DNA of 64,000 bases from Peronospora farinosa (taxonomy: Eukaryota > Oomycota > Peronosporomycetes > Peronosporales > Peronosporaceae), in NCBI GenBank assembly GCA_947646735.1, contig CANTFK010000633.1:496001-560000 (forward strand), read 5' to 3'. Positions within the stretch are counted from its first letter, which is position 1, and every line of letters begins with the position of its first letter. This document shows positions 43,230 through 54,595 of this stretch, piece by piece. The notes beneath the pieces were generated by a model that had not been told where the DNA came from, searched no databases, and worked only from the letters and a program-made list of their open reading frames with translations. Made by a program: the position numbers and the translations under genes.

Positions 43230-44201
43230 GATGTCCGACTTTGCACGATTTTTAAAGTATAATTTAATGTGTTGACACACAGAAAAGTAGATGAAACATC
43301 GCGACAAGTCAGTTTCATAACTTTGTAGAGCGCGCTTTATACGCAAGAGCAAAGACGCTGCTTCAAACGGCTCTACTTTTTCCGCGCACTTGGCGTGCTG
43401 CAATATTTGGGTTACTCAAATGACCGTCTAGTCTGATTATCGCTCAACGAAGCCAGGCGCTGCCATACGAGATGCATTACGTTAACCGTCAAGCGATTCG
43501 CCAAGCAAAAAGCGCTCGAACACACTAAGATACTCGAGCCCGAACAATATCGCTTGCAAAATTAGCTTTGTTCTAAGATGTCTTTGACATTAGAAATATG
43601 TGCATCCATTATATATTGTCCTCTACGCGTACAGCGTTATATGAAATTGTGTTATCGACTGCTTAAATCTCCACGCAGCAGTTATTTTGTGCATCATGAC
43701 TGTAGCAATCCTGTAGAGTACATTTTCATTCAGTTTTTGTTGTCAATTGATCGTGCTTGAGTGTCAATCCTTGCGCTTGCACAAGGACTGACACTCATGC
43801 ACGATCAAGTAAACTCTCAGTATCGGTGTGAACTTCTGACACCAGTGCAAAGGCGCGGCCGCCCACTAAAACGATTTTTTGCAGAATCTGCCGCCACTGC
43901 AGCTGATGCCTTTCAGCATACTCATCTTAGCAAATGCAAAAGAATGTCAGCCAACCGCCCGTACCTGCGTGGCATCTCACATGTCCATTTTCATCGTCTT
44001 CTAGTATAAGCTTTGCTGCTCATACGCTACTGTGGTCCGTGTAGCCGCGCAAAAGTACGAAAAGCTATGGCTTTCCTAACGCAGATTCAGTAGTCTTTGA
44101 CGTCGAGTCCAATTAATAATGCGAAGCACACGAATAATCAAATAGCGGGCACCAGGCCAAAACCTGTACCCTTTTCATTGCTCTTTCAGTGTGCTAGATT
44201 T
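43230..44201. other. Intergenic stretch with one hairpin
   Basis: Apart from the inverted repeat at 43747-43808 I see no gene or repeat. Short frames on both strands lack conserved features. Confidence 0.5.
43747..43808. repeat. 27-bp hairpin with 8-nt loop
   Basis: Arms 43747-43773 (TTGATCGTGCTTGAGTGTCA onward) and 43782-43808 pair at 25 of 27 positions around the loop CGCTTGCA. It sits alone in an intergenic region between two minus-strand genes. Confidence 0.85.
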
Positions 44202-44951
44202 CTAGCTGGCTGTTTGGCTCGACGGCAAATCTGTCGCGTAGTCCACGTGGGACCGCTTAAAGTTCTCCGCCCACATCTTTTCAAAGAGCTCTCGCTCGTG
44301 TTGCGGCTGTGGTGGACGAAGTTCCTTCGGGAGCTGTGCAGCTGGGCGAAATGCCACGGAGTCCATAGGTCGCGCGTTTACCTTGCCCAGATAGCCGCCA
44401 AGAAAGTTAATCAGCACAGTTGGCTCGTTCGATTCGTACATGAGCTCGCGGATGAAATTTTCAAGAGTGATGCACTTTTGGTGCAAATACGATGGTTCCA
44501 GCCGATTGAACCAGCGCGTCTCGATGCCTGCCCAAGCGTCTTGTGTCCGCGTGTAGCGCTTTTCATCAAGCGTCTTCACTAGCTCCCCGAACTCCGAGTA
44601 CCGACGCCAGTCTGCGTAAAGCTCCTTGCCGAGCATAAGGGTAATTAAATACTGCGCGTGACGATCAGCACCCGAGCGCGACTGCACAATCCGAAACTTG
44701 GGGATGGATACTGTAGCAGAGACAACCTTGCCATTGCCTTCTGTGACGATTGTAAATGTTTTGTGTGCTGCCGTAATACGTGTGTTTGTCTGTTCGTCAC
44801 CTAGGACATGAACGTTGCCTACGTCTATGAGTCCCAAATCAGCACTCAATCGACGACGTAGCGAGTGAATGGAACCATCGCCGCCCCAGCTCTCGCTACT
44901 CGAGTCAATGTCTGCGAACCAGCCCCACTCGGCGCTGCCTTCTCTACTCAT
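44202..44951 (-). CDS. PX-domain (phosphoinositide-binding) protein
   Basis: A single open frame of 249 aa from ATG 44951. The middle (about residues 75-190) reads as a PX domain: a beta-rich start (VSIPKFRIVQSRSGADRHAQ, YLITLMLG), the RRYSEF motif that contacts the 3-phosphate, and a helix with LHQKCITLENFIRELM. PX domains bind PI3P and direct proteins to endosomes. The N-terminal 60 residues are acidic and low in complexity. No BAR or other domain follows, so it is a short sorting-nexin-like or PX-only protein. The partner is unknown. Confidence 0.7.
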   Translation of the reverse strand: MSREGSAEWGWFADIDSSSESWGGDGSIHSLRRRLSADLGLIDVGNVHVLGDEQTNTRITAAHKTFTIVTEGNGKVVSATVSIPKFRIVQSRSGADRHAQYLITLMLGKELYADWRRYSEFGELVKTLDEKRYTRTQDAWAGIETRWFNRLEPSYLHQKCITLENFIRELMYESNEPTVLINFLGGYLGKVNARPMDSVAFRPAAQLPKELRPPQPQHERELFEKMWAENFKRSHVDYATDLPSSQTAS

Positions 44952-45119
44952 CAGGGAAGACGATCGGATGCGCGACGGCGGACCACCTTTTCGCCAGGGA
45001 TAGCAGAAACATTAGCAACAACGACAACAACCATGCAACACCGACGTCCCATCGACAAGATACGAAATCACAACAGTCAGTTCCTTCGTCCGTCTCGTCA
45101 ATTCAAGCACAGCAGACAT

Positions 45120-45752
45120 TCAAGCAGACGGTTCCGTACCTCGAGGAGACGCAAAGTGCGCATGAGCGCGCATGAGCTCTGACTTTACAGTGCGCTGATC
45201 GCATGTGTTCATATAAGTGGCAATGACGTCTACAGCGGGACGGCCGCGGGGCGTGGTGGTCACCATCGTAATGGGCGGAACCGAGTACGAGAGCGACGTG
45301 GGGAGCTTATTGGCATGTTCAGGTGACGAGTCAACGGTGTCGGATGTTGCATTGGACACCAGTGAGATGTGGCGGCGCGCGGCCGAGTCAAAGCTGAAGA
45401 CAGCGCTCGCACTACCGCGGCACTTGACATACGGCAACGACCTCACCGTGAGTTGAGAAGAAGGGCCGTTGTCATCTTTCACGATATCAAAGACGTCAGC
45501 GATCTCTGCTGCATCACCGTCACTGTCGTCGCATTGGCGGAGACTCGCTTTGACGTTCGAGTCGGTCATCATAACAGTAGAACGGCTCATCAGGCGAACG
45601 AGGCGTTCACGTACGTCGTTGGGGGCGTTGAGCTCGTGGAAGCGTAGTACCGCGTACGGAGCCACCGGCTGCGGCCGAGTCTGCAGACAGAAGAAGGCCT
45701 GGCCAATGGTGTTGTTCAGTCGCTGTTTCTTGCTCGCTCTTGTCAGCGGCAA
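45120..45752 (-). CDS. Hypothetical protein, 5' end unresolved
   Basis: An open frame of about 210 residues ending at 45120. It has a basic start (TRASKKQRLNNTIGQ), a PQPVAPYAVLRFHELN block and a Ser/Thr-rich second half. No ATG occurs before residue 55 (45590), so an upstream exon probably supplies the start, or the protein is shorter. No family recognised. Both strands are fairly open here because of GC content, which lowers confidence. Confidence 0.35.
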   Translation of the reverse strand: MPLTRASKKQRLNNTIGQAFFCLQTRPQPVAPYAVLRFHELNAPNDVRERLVRLMSRSTVMMTDSNVKASLRQCDDSDGDAAEIADVFDIVKDDNGPSSQLTVRSLPYVKCRGSASAVFSFDSAARRHISLVSNATSDTVDSSPEHANKLPTSLSYSVPPITMVTTTPRGRPAVDVIATYMNTCDQRTVKSELMRAHAHFASPRGTEPSA

Positions 45753-46279
45753 GTGTAGGCGAACAGTGAAGACTGTCGCCGTTCGCTACAGTGCAAGTCA
45801 GCTGGAGACTGACAAATTGCGTAGACTGGACACGAGACAACGTTAGACGATTGGCGCTACCGCTGTTAAAACTGGCGTGTCGGATGAATAAGGCAACACG
45901 TACGACGTGCTGCAATCGATCGCTGCTGTGTGAGATCGGAACCGACGCGGGAGAGAGAGCGAGAGTGATCGCGACGTTGAAGAAGCGTAGCAGTAGCGTT
46001 TCTTTTTCAGATCTTTTTACTCGGGACTATTTTCAGACTGCAAGTCGAAACGGTTACCATACCTGTTATAAGCTTAAAGTAAATTGATTGATCGGCTTCG
46101 ATTTGTGATTCTTTTCAAAGTCATTTAAGACGGATGTCAACCATCCTGAAATATCAGCAATCATCAGTCACTTCCTGTGACGATGACTGCTAGCGTACTA
46201 AAGTCAAGACGCTTAAACCAGACGAATTTCAGGTGCATCGTCAATTGAAGCAGCCTTTCAGCTCCTTTCAAGCTGCAAG
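45753..46279. other. Intergenic or 5' leader stretch, no gene assigned
   Basis: The part next to 45752 may contain the first exon and promoter of the minus-strand hypothetical. Nothing else is recognisable. Confidence 0.35.
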
Positions 46280-46546
46280 ATGCTGCTGCATCAGCATACA
46301 GCCGACTCCTTTGTCGACAACGAAGACATTGCGAGAGACGACAACGAAGACATGGCGAGAGATGTGCCGATATTGGAACGGCTATAATTACAGCAAGACA
46401 CGCGCAACGCATCCCACGTTGTGGTGCGTAGTGCCCATTGACGCCGAAGCAGCTGAGTGATGAGGTTATTAAGCGCGCGTCGAAATGGACTGTGCGTGAA
46501 GAGCACCATGATGACGCTGGATCGGTCCGTCGGTCGTACATGATAT
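46280..46546 (+). pseudogene. Possible decayed small gene
   Basis: ATG at 46280 opens a 35-aa frame with a duplicated DNEDIARD / DNEDMARD unit (24-bp direct repeat starting at 46316 and 46340), ending at TAA 46385-46387. Coding-like sequence resumes in another frame: TPKQLSDEVIKRASKWTVRE then a stop near 46545. One stop and one frameshift separate plausible halves. Family unknown; it could also be two exons of a small gene with an unrecognised intron. Confidence 0.3.
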
Positions 46547-47800
46547 AAGTACGCTCAAGGCGTTACACGCTTTGCCCTTTGGGTTTCTGTTAACTTAGCC
46601 ATGACGTAGTTTGTGACGGCCAAATTATGAAGAATGGTGTGGCGGCACTTTGCATCAAGATAGCGCGTATTCTACTGTGCTTGCGTTCCTGAAGCAAGCA
46701 ACTCATCGTGCCAGCCGGGCAAAGGCACGTCGAGGGTTTTGCAACGCCAAGTAGTAGATGCCGTACGCGCCTATATTAACAGTGGGACGGATGCTCGAAC
46801 GGCGTTCCAAGACGCAGTATAAAACATCCATTTTCTTTATTGTTGGCGCCTGTCGTCGTCGAAGATAGTAAACTTCGCAACGACAAAGCGAGAGAAACTT
46901 TTACAGGTTGAGAAGGGCACAAGCTTTGGTTGAAAAGACTACAAAATAAATTCCTGCAGTGAAAAAAAGTTGTAAGATATGAAAGCCGCGACTTGTCAGG
47001 CCTCCAGGGGAGCACATTTTGCAAGCAAAATGAGGAGGGGAAAGCTGACTATCGCAAATGATGTATCACTTTTTGCAACATAAAGACGTTTCACACAGCT
47101 AGCCGTATGAAGAGGTGACATGTTATCATTGCACCTCTACCTATGTTTCGATACGCAACATGAAGAGAAATAGTTACCTACTAAATTGAGGTAGATCTGC
47201 GTTTTTTGTTTGACTGAACTGTCTCCAAGCGCTCTGCTAACAGATTAAAGATTATTGTCATGTTAAAAACTTGAGCAGTTTCCGACAACTAGGGCTTCAT
47301 AGGCTGACCAAGACGGTTTGTCGCCCATCTCATTGAACTGGGGAGAAATGGACCAAGCGAAAGATGCCTCGGGTGCAAAGTAGTTTTTTGCATCACGGAT
47401 AATACAACTCTTTGATATCAACTTCAGATACGTTTCGAGTATTTCTGGATGAAAATCGTTTGTTTTAACGAGAGGATATAGAGATGAATATGCTAGCTTT
47501 GGAGTGATTCGACCGCGTTTAACTGAAGATGACGTTGATCCAATTTAATTGGAGTCAGCCCACGGCGATAGGTCTTTCCTTTACGAAAACCAGTCGATTT
47601 ATGACAGGCAGTTGGTCGACCGATAGCAAGCCAATGGACTTGTCGGATATTTTCGAATCAAAGCAACAAAAGTGACGCGATCTGGTTCAGTTCAGTGTTG
47701 AAACATGTTGTTGCAGAATAATGCAGTAGGCAAGTTTACATCTGTCATTTATTGACAAGACAAGATCGAGTCTTTTTACAATCCTGTGTGCAACAAATGG
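46547..47800. other. Intergenic stretch, no recognised gene
   Basis: About 1.25 kb without a motif-bearing frame, internal repeat or LTR similarity. The GC content drops compared with the flanks. It should contain the 3' end of the DOLPP1 transcript on the minus strand. Confidence 0.5.
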
Positions 47801-48768
47801 CTACTGCGACTTCTTCTTAGGAAAAGTTTTGGTAGCTTTGGAGCTGCATATCTTATGCTGATACACAGTCAAGTCCGGGATGTGCGAAACATCGCGCACA
47901 TAAAAGAATTTTGCGAGACGCCACTCGGCCACCAATGGGAATAACCACGGCGAGACCTGTTCACTTCCAACAATACCACATTTATACGTCATATAATTGT
48001 AACTAGCTGAGAACTATCTTACCGTCGCGATCAGAGCGTACCAGACAACCCCAGTAAGCCCACCAACAGCCGCGCCGACCGCCACTTGGTCCGTGGAGTG
48101 GTAATTCAAGTGGATGCGCGAGTAGCATGTCAAAACTGTAATTGCAATCGCGCCTATGATAGTGAGCCACTGTTCCAAGCGTCTATGCGAGTTTAACCTG
48201 TGTCATAACAGCGACCAGCGTGTCATTATTTGCCAGTTTGAGGCAAGTATTACGGCACAAGGCATAAGCTTTTGAACCTCTTCCACGTGTAAATCACCAT
48301 GTAAGCTGCGAAGAAGCTAATGAACTGGGAATGTGCTGATGGCATCCCCGGTCCGCTCATGAACGCGCCTACCGGTCGCGGCTGGTTGATGTGTTTCTTG
48401 AGTACTTTATTGAGCAGGACGCTCACAAGCTATCAGGACCAGCTAGTCAGATCCCCACATGATATTGAATTATGTTCCAAGTATATGTCTTGCCTGTCCC
48501 ACGAGCATACTGATGCTGTCCAAGTCTCTTTGCGTGGCAACGAGTGTGACGTACACGATCATCAGGAAGCTGCAATAGTAAAGGTCAGACAGAGCTTGCA
48601 ATACAAATAACAACAGTAAACGCACACAGGAGAGAGTGTACAGAGTGCTAGCATAGCACCTAGCGGATCTGTTGGGTCATACACGACCCACGTGAGCTCA
48701 AAGTCCTGCATGCGCTTGATCTCTTCTATCATTGACGGCATGATAATACTATCCATTTGACGAGTCAT
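47801..48768 (-). CDS. Dolichyldiphosphatase (DOLPP1-like, PAP2 superfamily)
   Basis: Five exons on the minus strand: 48768-48626, 48569-48494, 48429-48278, 48197-48023, 47956-47801 (702 bp, 233 aa; human DOLPP1 has 238). All junctions keep phase; the second intron has a GC donor (CAG|GCAAGA). The enzyme removes a phosphate from dolichyl diphosphate on the lumenal side of the ER, recycling the carrier for N-glycosylation. The PAP2 phosphatase motifs are present in order: KKHINQPRP, GMPSAHSQF and SRIHLNYHSTDQV. The N-terminal block DPTDPLGAMLALCTLSPV and C-terminal block LAKFFYVRDVSHIPDL also match the family. ATG 48768 is the first in frame; ATG 48711 (MQDFELTW) is an alternative. Confidence 0.9.
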
Positions 48769-48809
48769 TATTATAGAATTCACTATAGTGACACTTTTGC
48801 TTCCTGGCC
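48769..48809. promoter_or_regulatory. 41-bp divergent intergenic region DOLPP1/BTAF1
   Basis: Only 41 bp separate the two start codons. It contains the perfect 10-bp palindrome CACTATAGTG (48781-48790). Transcription of both genes must start here or inside the neighbouring coding sequence. No TATA box at a standard distance is seen. Confidence 0.5.
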
Positions 48810-51800
48810 ATGAGTGCTCAAGCTACGCGACTTGAAAGTCTTTTCCTGCTTGTACAAGGTGAGTAAATGGTCCCTATGAGAGATCTAATGGAGGTAACTA
48901 GTTTGTATAGTGTAGCTAATTATATACTCATTTGATTCAATAGACGGAAATAGCGCACAGATTCGAAACAATGCGGCGGAAAAATTGGGGGAAGCCGCTG
49001 CGTGCTCTCCCGAGTCCTGCGTCTCTATCTTGGAGCAGTTGAGACCACTAATTGTGCACAAAGAGTGGGACATCCGTGTGGCTGCCTCCAAATGCCTTGA
49101 TGTAGTGGCTCGCTCTTTGCGGAACGAAGACGAGAACGTTGCGGATCTCTTTGCAATGACTTCCCGTGTGTATTTTCTGCTGCTGGATGCAGTAAAACTT
49201 TTAGTTCAATAGCTGATAATATACTTAATTACTGCTGCAGTTGGAAGTCAAGAGGCTTCAAGTGTAGCGCTCAATCTACAGACGGTGGACATAAACAAAG
49301 TGGTACAGGAGGGGGCGCCGCTACTGCGCAGCGGAGGAGAGGTGAGTTGTTTACCGAATTTGTGCTTTGAACTCTCTGACCCGGTGTTTGTGGATGTGAC
49401 AGGAGTATCGATACAGTACGAACTTAACAGAGGAGGAGCGACAGGATCATGCCATAAAGCAGCGGCGTCTCCTACTGAGACGCCTTAGCGGAGCTGGAGG
49501 ACCGATTTGGAAAACGCGCGAAGACTCACTGACCAAACAGCTGCTCCCCCGACTCAATCGAAGCCGTAAGTGAGGTTTGCATGAGGATAAACGGTTGTGT
49601 ACTGATTCGTGTGTGGCTTTGACTGTCTCAGATGCACAGGAAATTGCCGATGACATAGAGGCAAGTGAAGCGCAGCTAAATATAGGTGATGAGCCTGTTA
49701 CACCTCGTAAGAAAGCGAGCGAGATGTTATCTGTTTCTCAAAGCTTCAAACGTCGTTTGAATAATTTCGCGGGGTTAAGGAGTGGTGGCAAACGGATAAA
49801 AAGTGATCGTGATGGTAGAGCCGAGGATGTGATTATGAATTATGCAATTGAAAATGATCCTGATTGCTGGGCTGACGAGGCAGCGACGCTAACTAAGGCA
49901 AAAACTGTTGCAAGCTTGGTCTCCGATCTGTTTGACAGTATGTTTGATTCGAAATGGGAAGTTCGTCATGGTGCACTTTTGTCCTTGCGGCAAATCCTCC
50001 TATTGACCCACTTTACTGCTGCCGTTGAAGCAGTCAGGCCAGTGAAAGACGAGAGTGCGAAGCGAAGTTTTGTCGACAAATGGCTGGAAGAGTGCTTGAT
50101 TCGTTGCATTTGTGTATTAGCGCTGGATCAATTTGTAGACTACTCGGCTGACGGATCCGTTTCTCCTGTTCGCGAAGTTTGCGCACAAGTCTTTGGTATT
50201 TTGCTCGGCAGTCTTGGCAATGAAGATTTGCTGGTCGGATATCTGCAAGTAGTGCGTACGTTATTTAGTGGGTCGACGTGGCAAGCTTGCCACGGTGGGC
50301 TATTGGGGCTGAAGTATCTTGTCCAAGCTCACAGTAGTCATGCCCAAGCACTACTTCCTCTCTTTTTTAACGATATTGTGACTGTGTTTTCCCAAGCCGA
50401 CTCAGAGGAGGACGTGCTGACTCTCGCCGCAGATATGTGTAAGGGGTTTGTCTCGTACTTGCATCGGGTTGAAGCAACTGCTATCATAAAGGCTGCTCTA
50501 TTATTATGGACGTCTTTAAAACATCATAAGAAAGATGGTTTCGTTACGGCGAGCATAGTTGAAGCGTTAAGTGCGTGGCACAATCACAACCCGGTCGCAA
50601 CGCAGTTGCACAGTGACAAAAGAGTTAGGGCAGCAATTTGGCAGAATTTATCGTATACAATTCCAATGCTCCATCACCATTCGCAGTCCATTCGAGCATC
50701 TAGCGCAGCTTGCGCTGCAACCATTTTTTCGAGTGAATCGTCTTTGAAGTCAAGTCCAGTTGGCTTTGCTCGATCTTTTTTGCCACATCTGGTGTTTCAA
50801 GTGCTTTTGGAGAAAAACGAGGCTGTCCAGCAAAGCTTGCTTGCCGCATGGAAACAAGTAGTAAGCAGCTTGTCGAAAGAAGGTATGCTAATGGACGTTG
50901 TAGCTGAACATTTGCCAATTTGGGTGCAGCTTTTGTGGTCAACGGATGAGATGAAAAACCTAAATGTTGGGCTAGTAACCTCGGTCGGTACGGTACCTAG
51001 TACCGATGAGAGCGATATCGCGGATCGAGCGGCACGTAAAAATGTGCCCTCTCGTGTAGTATTAGCCGAGGCGATTGGATTTGTTGTTGCTCACGTCCCT
51101 CTTTCTAGTGCGTGTATGGCTGAGATGGTCCAGTTATTCCGCGATGGTGTGTGCGGTGTCTCTGGCGAGCGACAGTGTGGCGTTTTGCTAGCGCTGTCAA
51201 AATGGGGTCTTTTTGAGAAGCAACTCAAACGCGAAATTTCGCTAGAGCAGTCACGTCGACTGCAGCATTTGCAGACATCAGTTGGATCTTTAATCGAATT
51301 GTTTGCAGAAAATGAATGGAGGACACTGCAGCCGGACGCACCGAATGGAGAGACACCATCATTCTATAGCGAACAGCTTGGATCATTAAAACGCGTCGTG
51401 CAGATGGAAGCGCGAATTATCGAGATCTTTTCATCCGTAGGTATCACACTTCAGCCCACACAAAGCCGAGGCTTGGTATCAGCAGCAGACATTTCACGAC
51501 AGATCGCAGAACACATTGCTCTTTTTCCTTACGATAAATTGCGAGAACACCCAAAAGAATTTGAACTGGCTCATTTTAAACGGCAAGACCTTTTTCTAGT
51601 GGACGAGCTCGTTCAACAAAGTTTTGCTCGTTTTTATCACCGGGTACAAGGTCTTGGGAGCAGCGCTTATTACGAACTACTGCCGGTTCCCAAAAAGAGC
51701 GGGTTTCTAGTCAAAGCACTGATGAACTCGATCAAGGAAGAAGAAGATCTCGCATTTCGCTCTATATCATCGCGAACAATAGCGGACTTTGTGATAGGTC

Positions 51801-54487
51801 AGGCAAACACTCAAAAGAAGTGTGTCACAAAGATCATTTCTAATCTTTGCAATAATGCCGCGGCGTTGGTAGGTGTATTGGGGATATCTACGAGTGAAGA
51901 TAGTAACTCGCAGAATACCTACAATCGTTCAATTGCTCCAGAACTTTGCAAGAAGATGAAAGTTCGAGTAGTCGGAGCTGAAAGTACGCTGCGTGAAATT
52001 TGCAATTGTGGTGGTGATTCTCTTTTCAATGTGTGTCATGCTTTGGAGGATGTAATTTCCAAGGCGTGGGACCAGCACAATGTAGTTGAACTCACAATTC
52101 AACGATGCATGCACTTAATCATTTTGGTGGTTCCTAACGTTAAAGGCGGCGCAATGGCGACTTGCTTAACCTGGCTTAATGGACTTGCTCGATTGACACA
52201 GCAGCCGTATGAAGATCAGCAAACACGGCGTGCCGCTGCTCATGCTGTTGCTACCATTAGCAAATACGCGAAAGGGCAGCATCGCGAAGATGCAATGCTT
52301 GTTGTGTACAATTCAATCTTTGCGGTATTTACAAACGCTGGTCATGCAGATATTTATTCGAAAAATGAAGCATTAGAAGGCGCAGTCATGGTGCTCGCCT
52401 GCATCGTTCACGCTCTTGGAGCGGATTTGGCGCCATATGTACCCAGCCTCGTTCACTATGCAACAAAGGCCATGAGTTCACAGTTCAAACATGTTCGCAC
52501 GTATGCAGCTGGGGCATTTGCTGATTTAGTTCCGTTGATTCCGCTTCAAATGGATCTTGATCTTCGGGAATCCGACCAGCTACTTCCCGACTCATTGAAA
52601 ACGATTGTGAAGCAGAATGCTGTTTCACGTAGCTTCTTGGAGAGCTTCGCAGAAGGTAAGGCTGTTCAGCATGCTGATGTCAAGCCTTTGCTTTCTCCAG
52701 AAACATCGTTGCGCTTGTATCAACAGCATGGCGTGGATTGGCTCTGCTTTATGGCCAAAAACAATCTTCATGGGATTCTCGCTGATGATATGGGTCTAGG
52801 CAAGACGTTGCAGACGCTTTTAGCCATGGCCGCAACGTTAGCGACATACGTCACAACCAATAGCAAAAGGACAGCAATGCCTTGCCTCATTGTTTGTCCA
52901 CCGATTGTCGTTAATCACTGGATGCAGGAAGCCAAGAAATACATCCCAGGGCTTTTCTTATCAATTATCGACTACTCAATCCCTGCATCTGAGAGAAAGG
53001 CTCTGAAAAACAGAGATGGTATTCTAATATCAGATCAAGGCCCAACATTGATCATAACAACATATTCGATTTTACGCTCAGATATCGAGTGCTTGGCGAG
53101 CATCGACTACACCTTCGTGGTGCTAGACGAAGCACATTTGATTCGTAATCCATCCACAGCATTGTTTCGAGCTGTGCTCGAACTTCGTGCGTCGCATCGC
53201 GTTGCTTTGAGTGGAACGCCACTGCAGAATAACGTCTTCGATTTGTGGGCTCTGTTTGAGTTTTTAATGCCCGGGTACTTAGGCGACTTCGCTGCATTTC
53301 GCCGCGAGTTTGGCCTTCCTATCACAAAGTCGAAAAAGCGAGATGCGACGACAAAGCAGAAGGAGCTGGCAGCAATCGCTATTGTGCGGTTGCATCAAAA
53401 GGTCTTGCCGTTTATTCTACGACGCACGAAAGATCAGGTGCTGAAGGAGCTTCCTCCGAAAATTATCTCCAATGTGCTTTTGCCCCTGTCTGCATTGCAA
53501 AAAGGCCTTTATTCCCTGGCATCGTCGATGGAAACCGAGAGCCCAAGTTTAGCGGCATCTACCAAGCCCATGGCCAAAAACTTGAAAACAAAGCCATTGA
53601 CGAACGTGCTAACGAATCTCCAGCTACTGCGCAAAATATGTGTACATCCAGCGCTTGTTGCAGATGAAGCAGTTGCTCGAGCCTTAAGCGCAAAGGAGAA
53701 GGAAGCTCTTCGGGGATGGAAGTGCTCAGGCAAACTGACCGGGTTGCGTGATCTATTGGTAGAGTGCTGCGATATTGCAGGATGGGATCAAGGAACTCGT
53801 CAAGGCTCCGCTTCTGATATCGACAATCTAGATGGTGGCAATATCTCTCCGCATCGGTGTCTGGTGTTTGCTCACTTGCGGCAGACACTAGACCTAACTG
53901 AGCAAATGCTACAAGATGCATTGCCTAGAGTTACGTACCGACGCCTCGATGGACAAACACCACGCACAAAACGTGCTGATATTGTACAGCAATTTAACGC
54001 TGATCCATCGATTGATATCTTGTTGCTGACAACAGCGGTAGGAGGCTTAGGACTAACGCTCACCGGCGCCGACACCGTAATCTTTATCGAGCATTCTTGG
54101 AACCCATTTGTTGATCTGCAGGCAATGGATCGTGCGCATCGTATTGGACAGAAACGAACCGTTCGCGTATTTCGATTGATCATGGAGGAATCGCTCGAAG
54201 AACACATACTCAATCTCCAGGAATTCAAAGAGCAAGTCGCATCTACGGTAGTACAAAAGACTGATGCTCAAAGTAGCATGAACGCGAACACAGCAAGTGT
54301 CCTCAACTTGCTGCAGGCGTCAACTTCAGCGCTGGCTGCTAAGGAGCTTCGTGAATCAATTGGTGAAACAAAGCCTGGTGCGACTGCACTTCCACGGGGA
54401 GCCCAAGAACTTCTTGACCAGATTGGTGAACTATGGGATGAGTCGCAGTACGAATCCTTAGCTTTTCCCAAAGAAGCAGATATGTAA
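48810..54487 (+). CDS. BTAF1/Mot1-like TBP-removing SNF2 ATPase
   Basis: Five exons: 48810-48858, 48944-49165, 49241-49341, 49403-49565, 49632-54487 (5391 bp, 1796 aa; yeast and human homologues have about 1850). Mot1/BTAF1 uses ATP to strip TATA-binding protein from DNA in the nucleus. The N-terminus RLESLFLLVQDGNSAQIRNN with WDIRVAASKCLD is the start of the HEAT-repeat array that grips TBP; HEAT repeats continue to about residue 1180. The ATPase follows: GILADDMGLGKTLQTL (about 1229), VVLDEAHLIRN (about 1343), SGTPLQNNVFDLW, and the second lobe with LLTTAVGGLGLTLTGAD and QAMDRAHRIGQKRTV (about 1680). All catalytic motifs are intact. Short 5' exons and one giant last exon are as expected for a compact oomycete gene. 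Confidence 0.95.
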
Positions 54488-54595
54488 CATTTTCAAGCGA
54501 TAATTTGAAGTTCGAAGAGAGCTACAGGCTCTATTTGAAATGGACATGTCACCATGGTCCAAAGTGCAACAGCGCAACAGCGCAAACATTCTGCC

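Noticed and set aside
45217..45846. Plus-strand frames of 79-125 codons around 45.2-45.8 kb
   Set aside because: They overlap the minus-strand hypothetical, have no motif and arise from GC-rich sequence open in several frames. The minus-strand call is itself weak.
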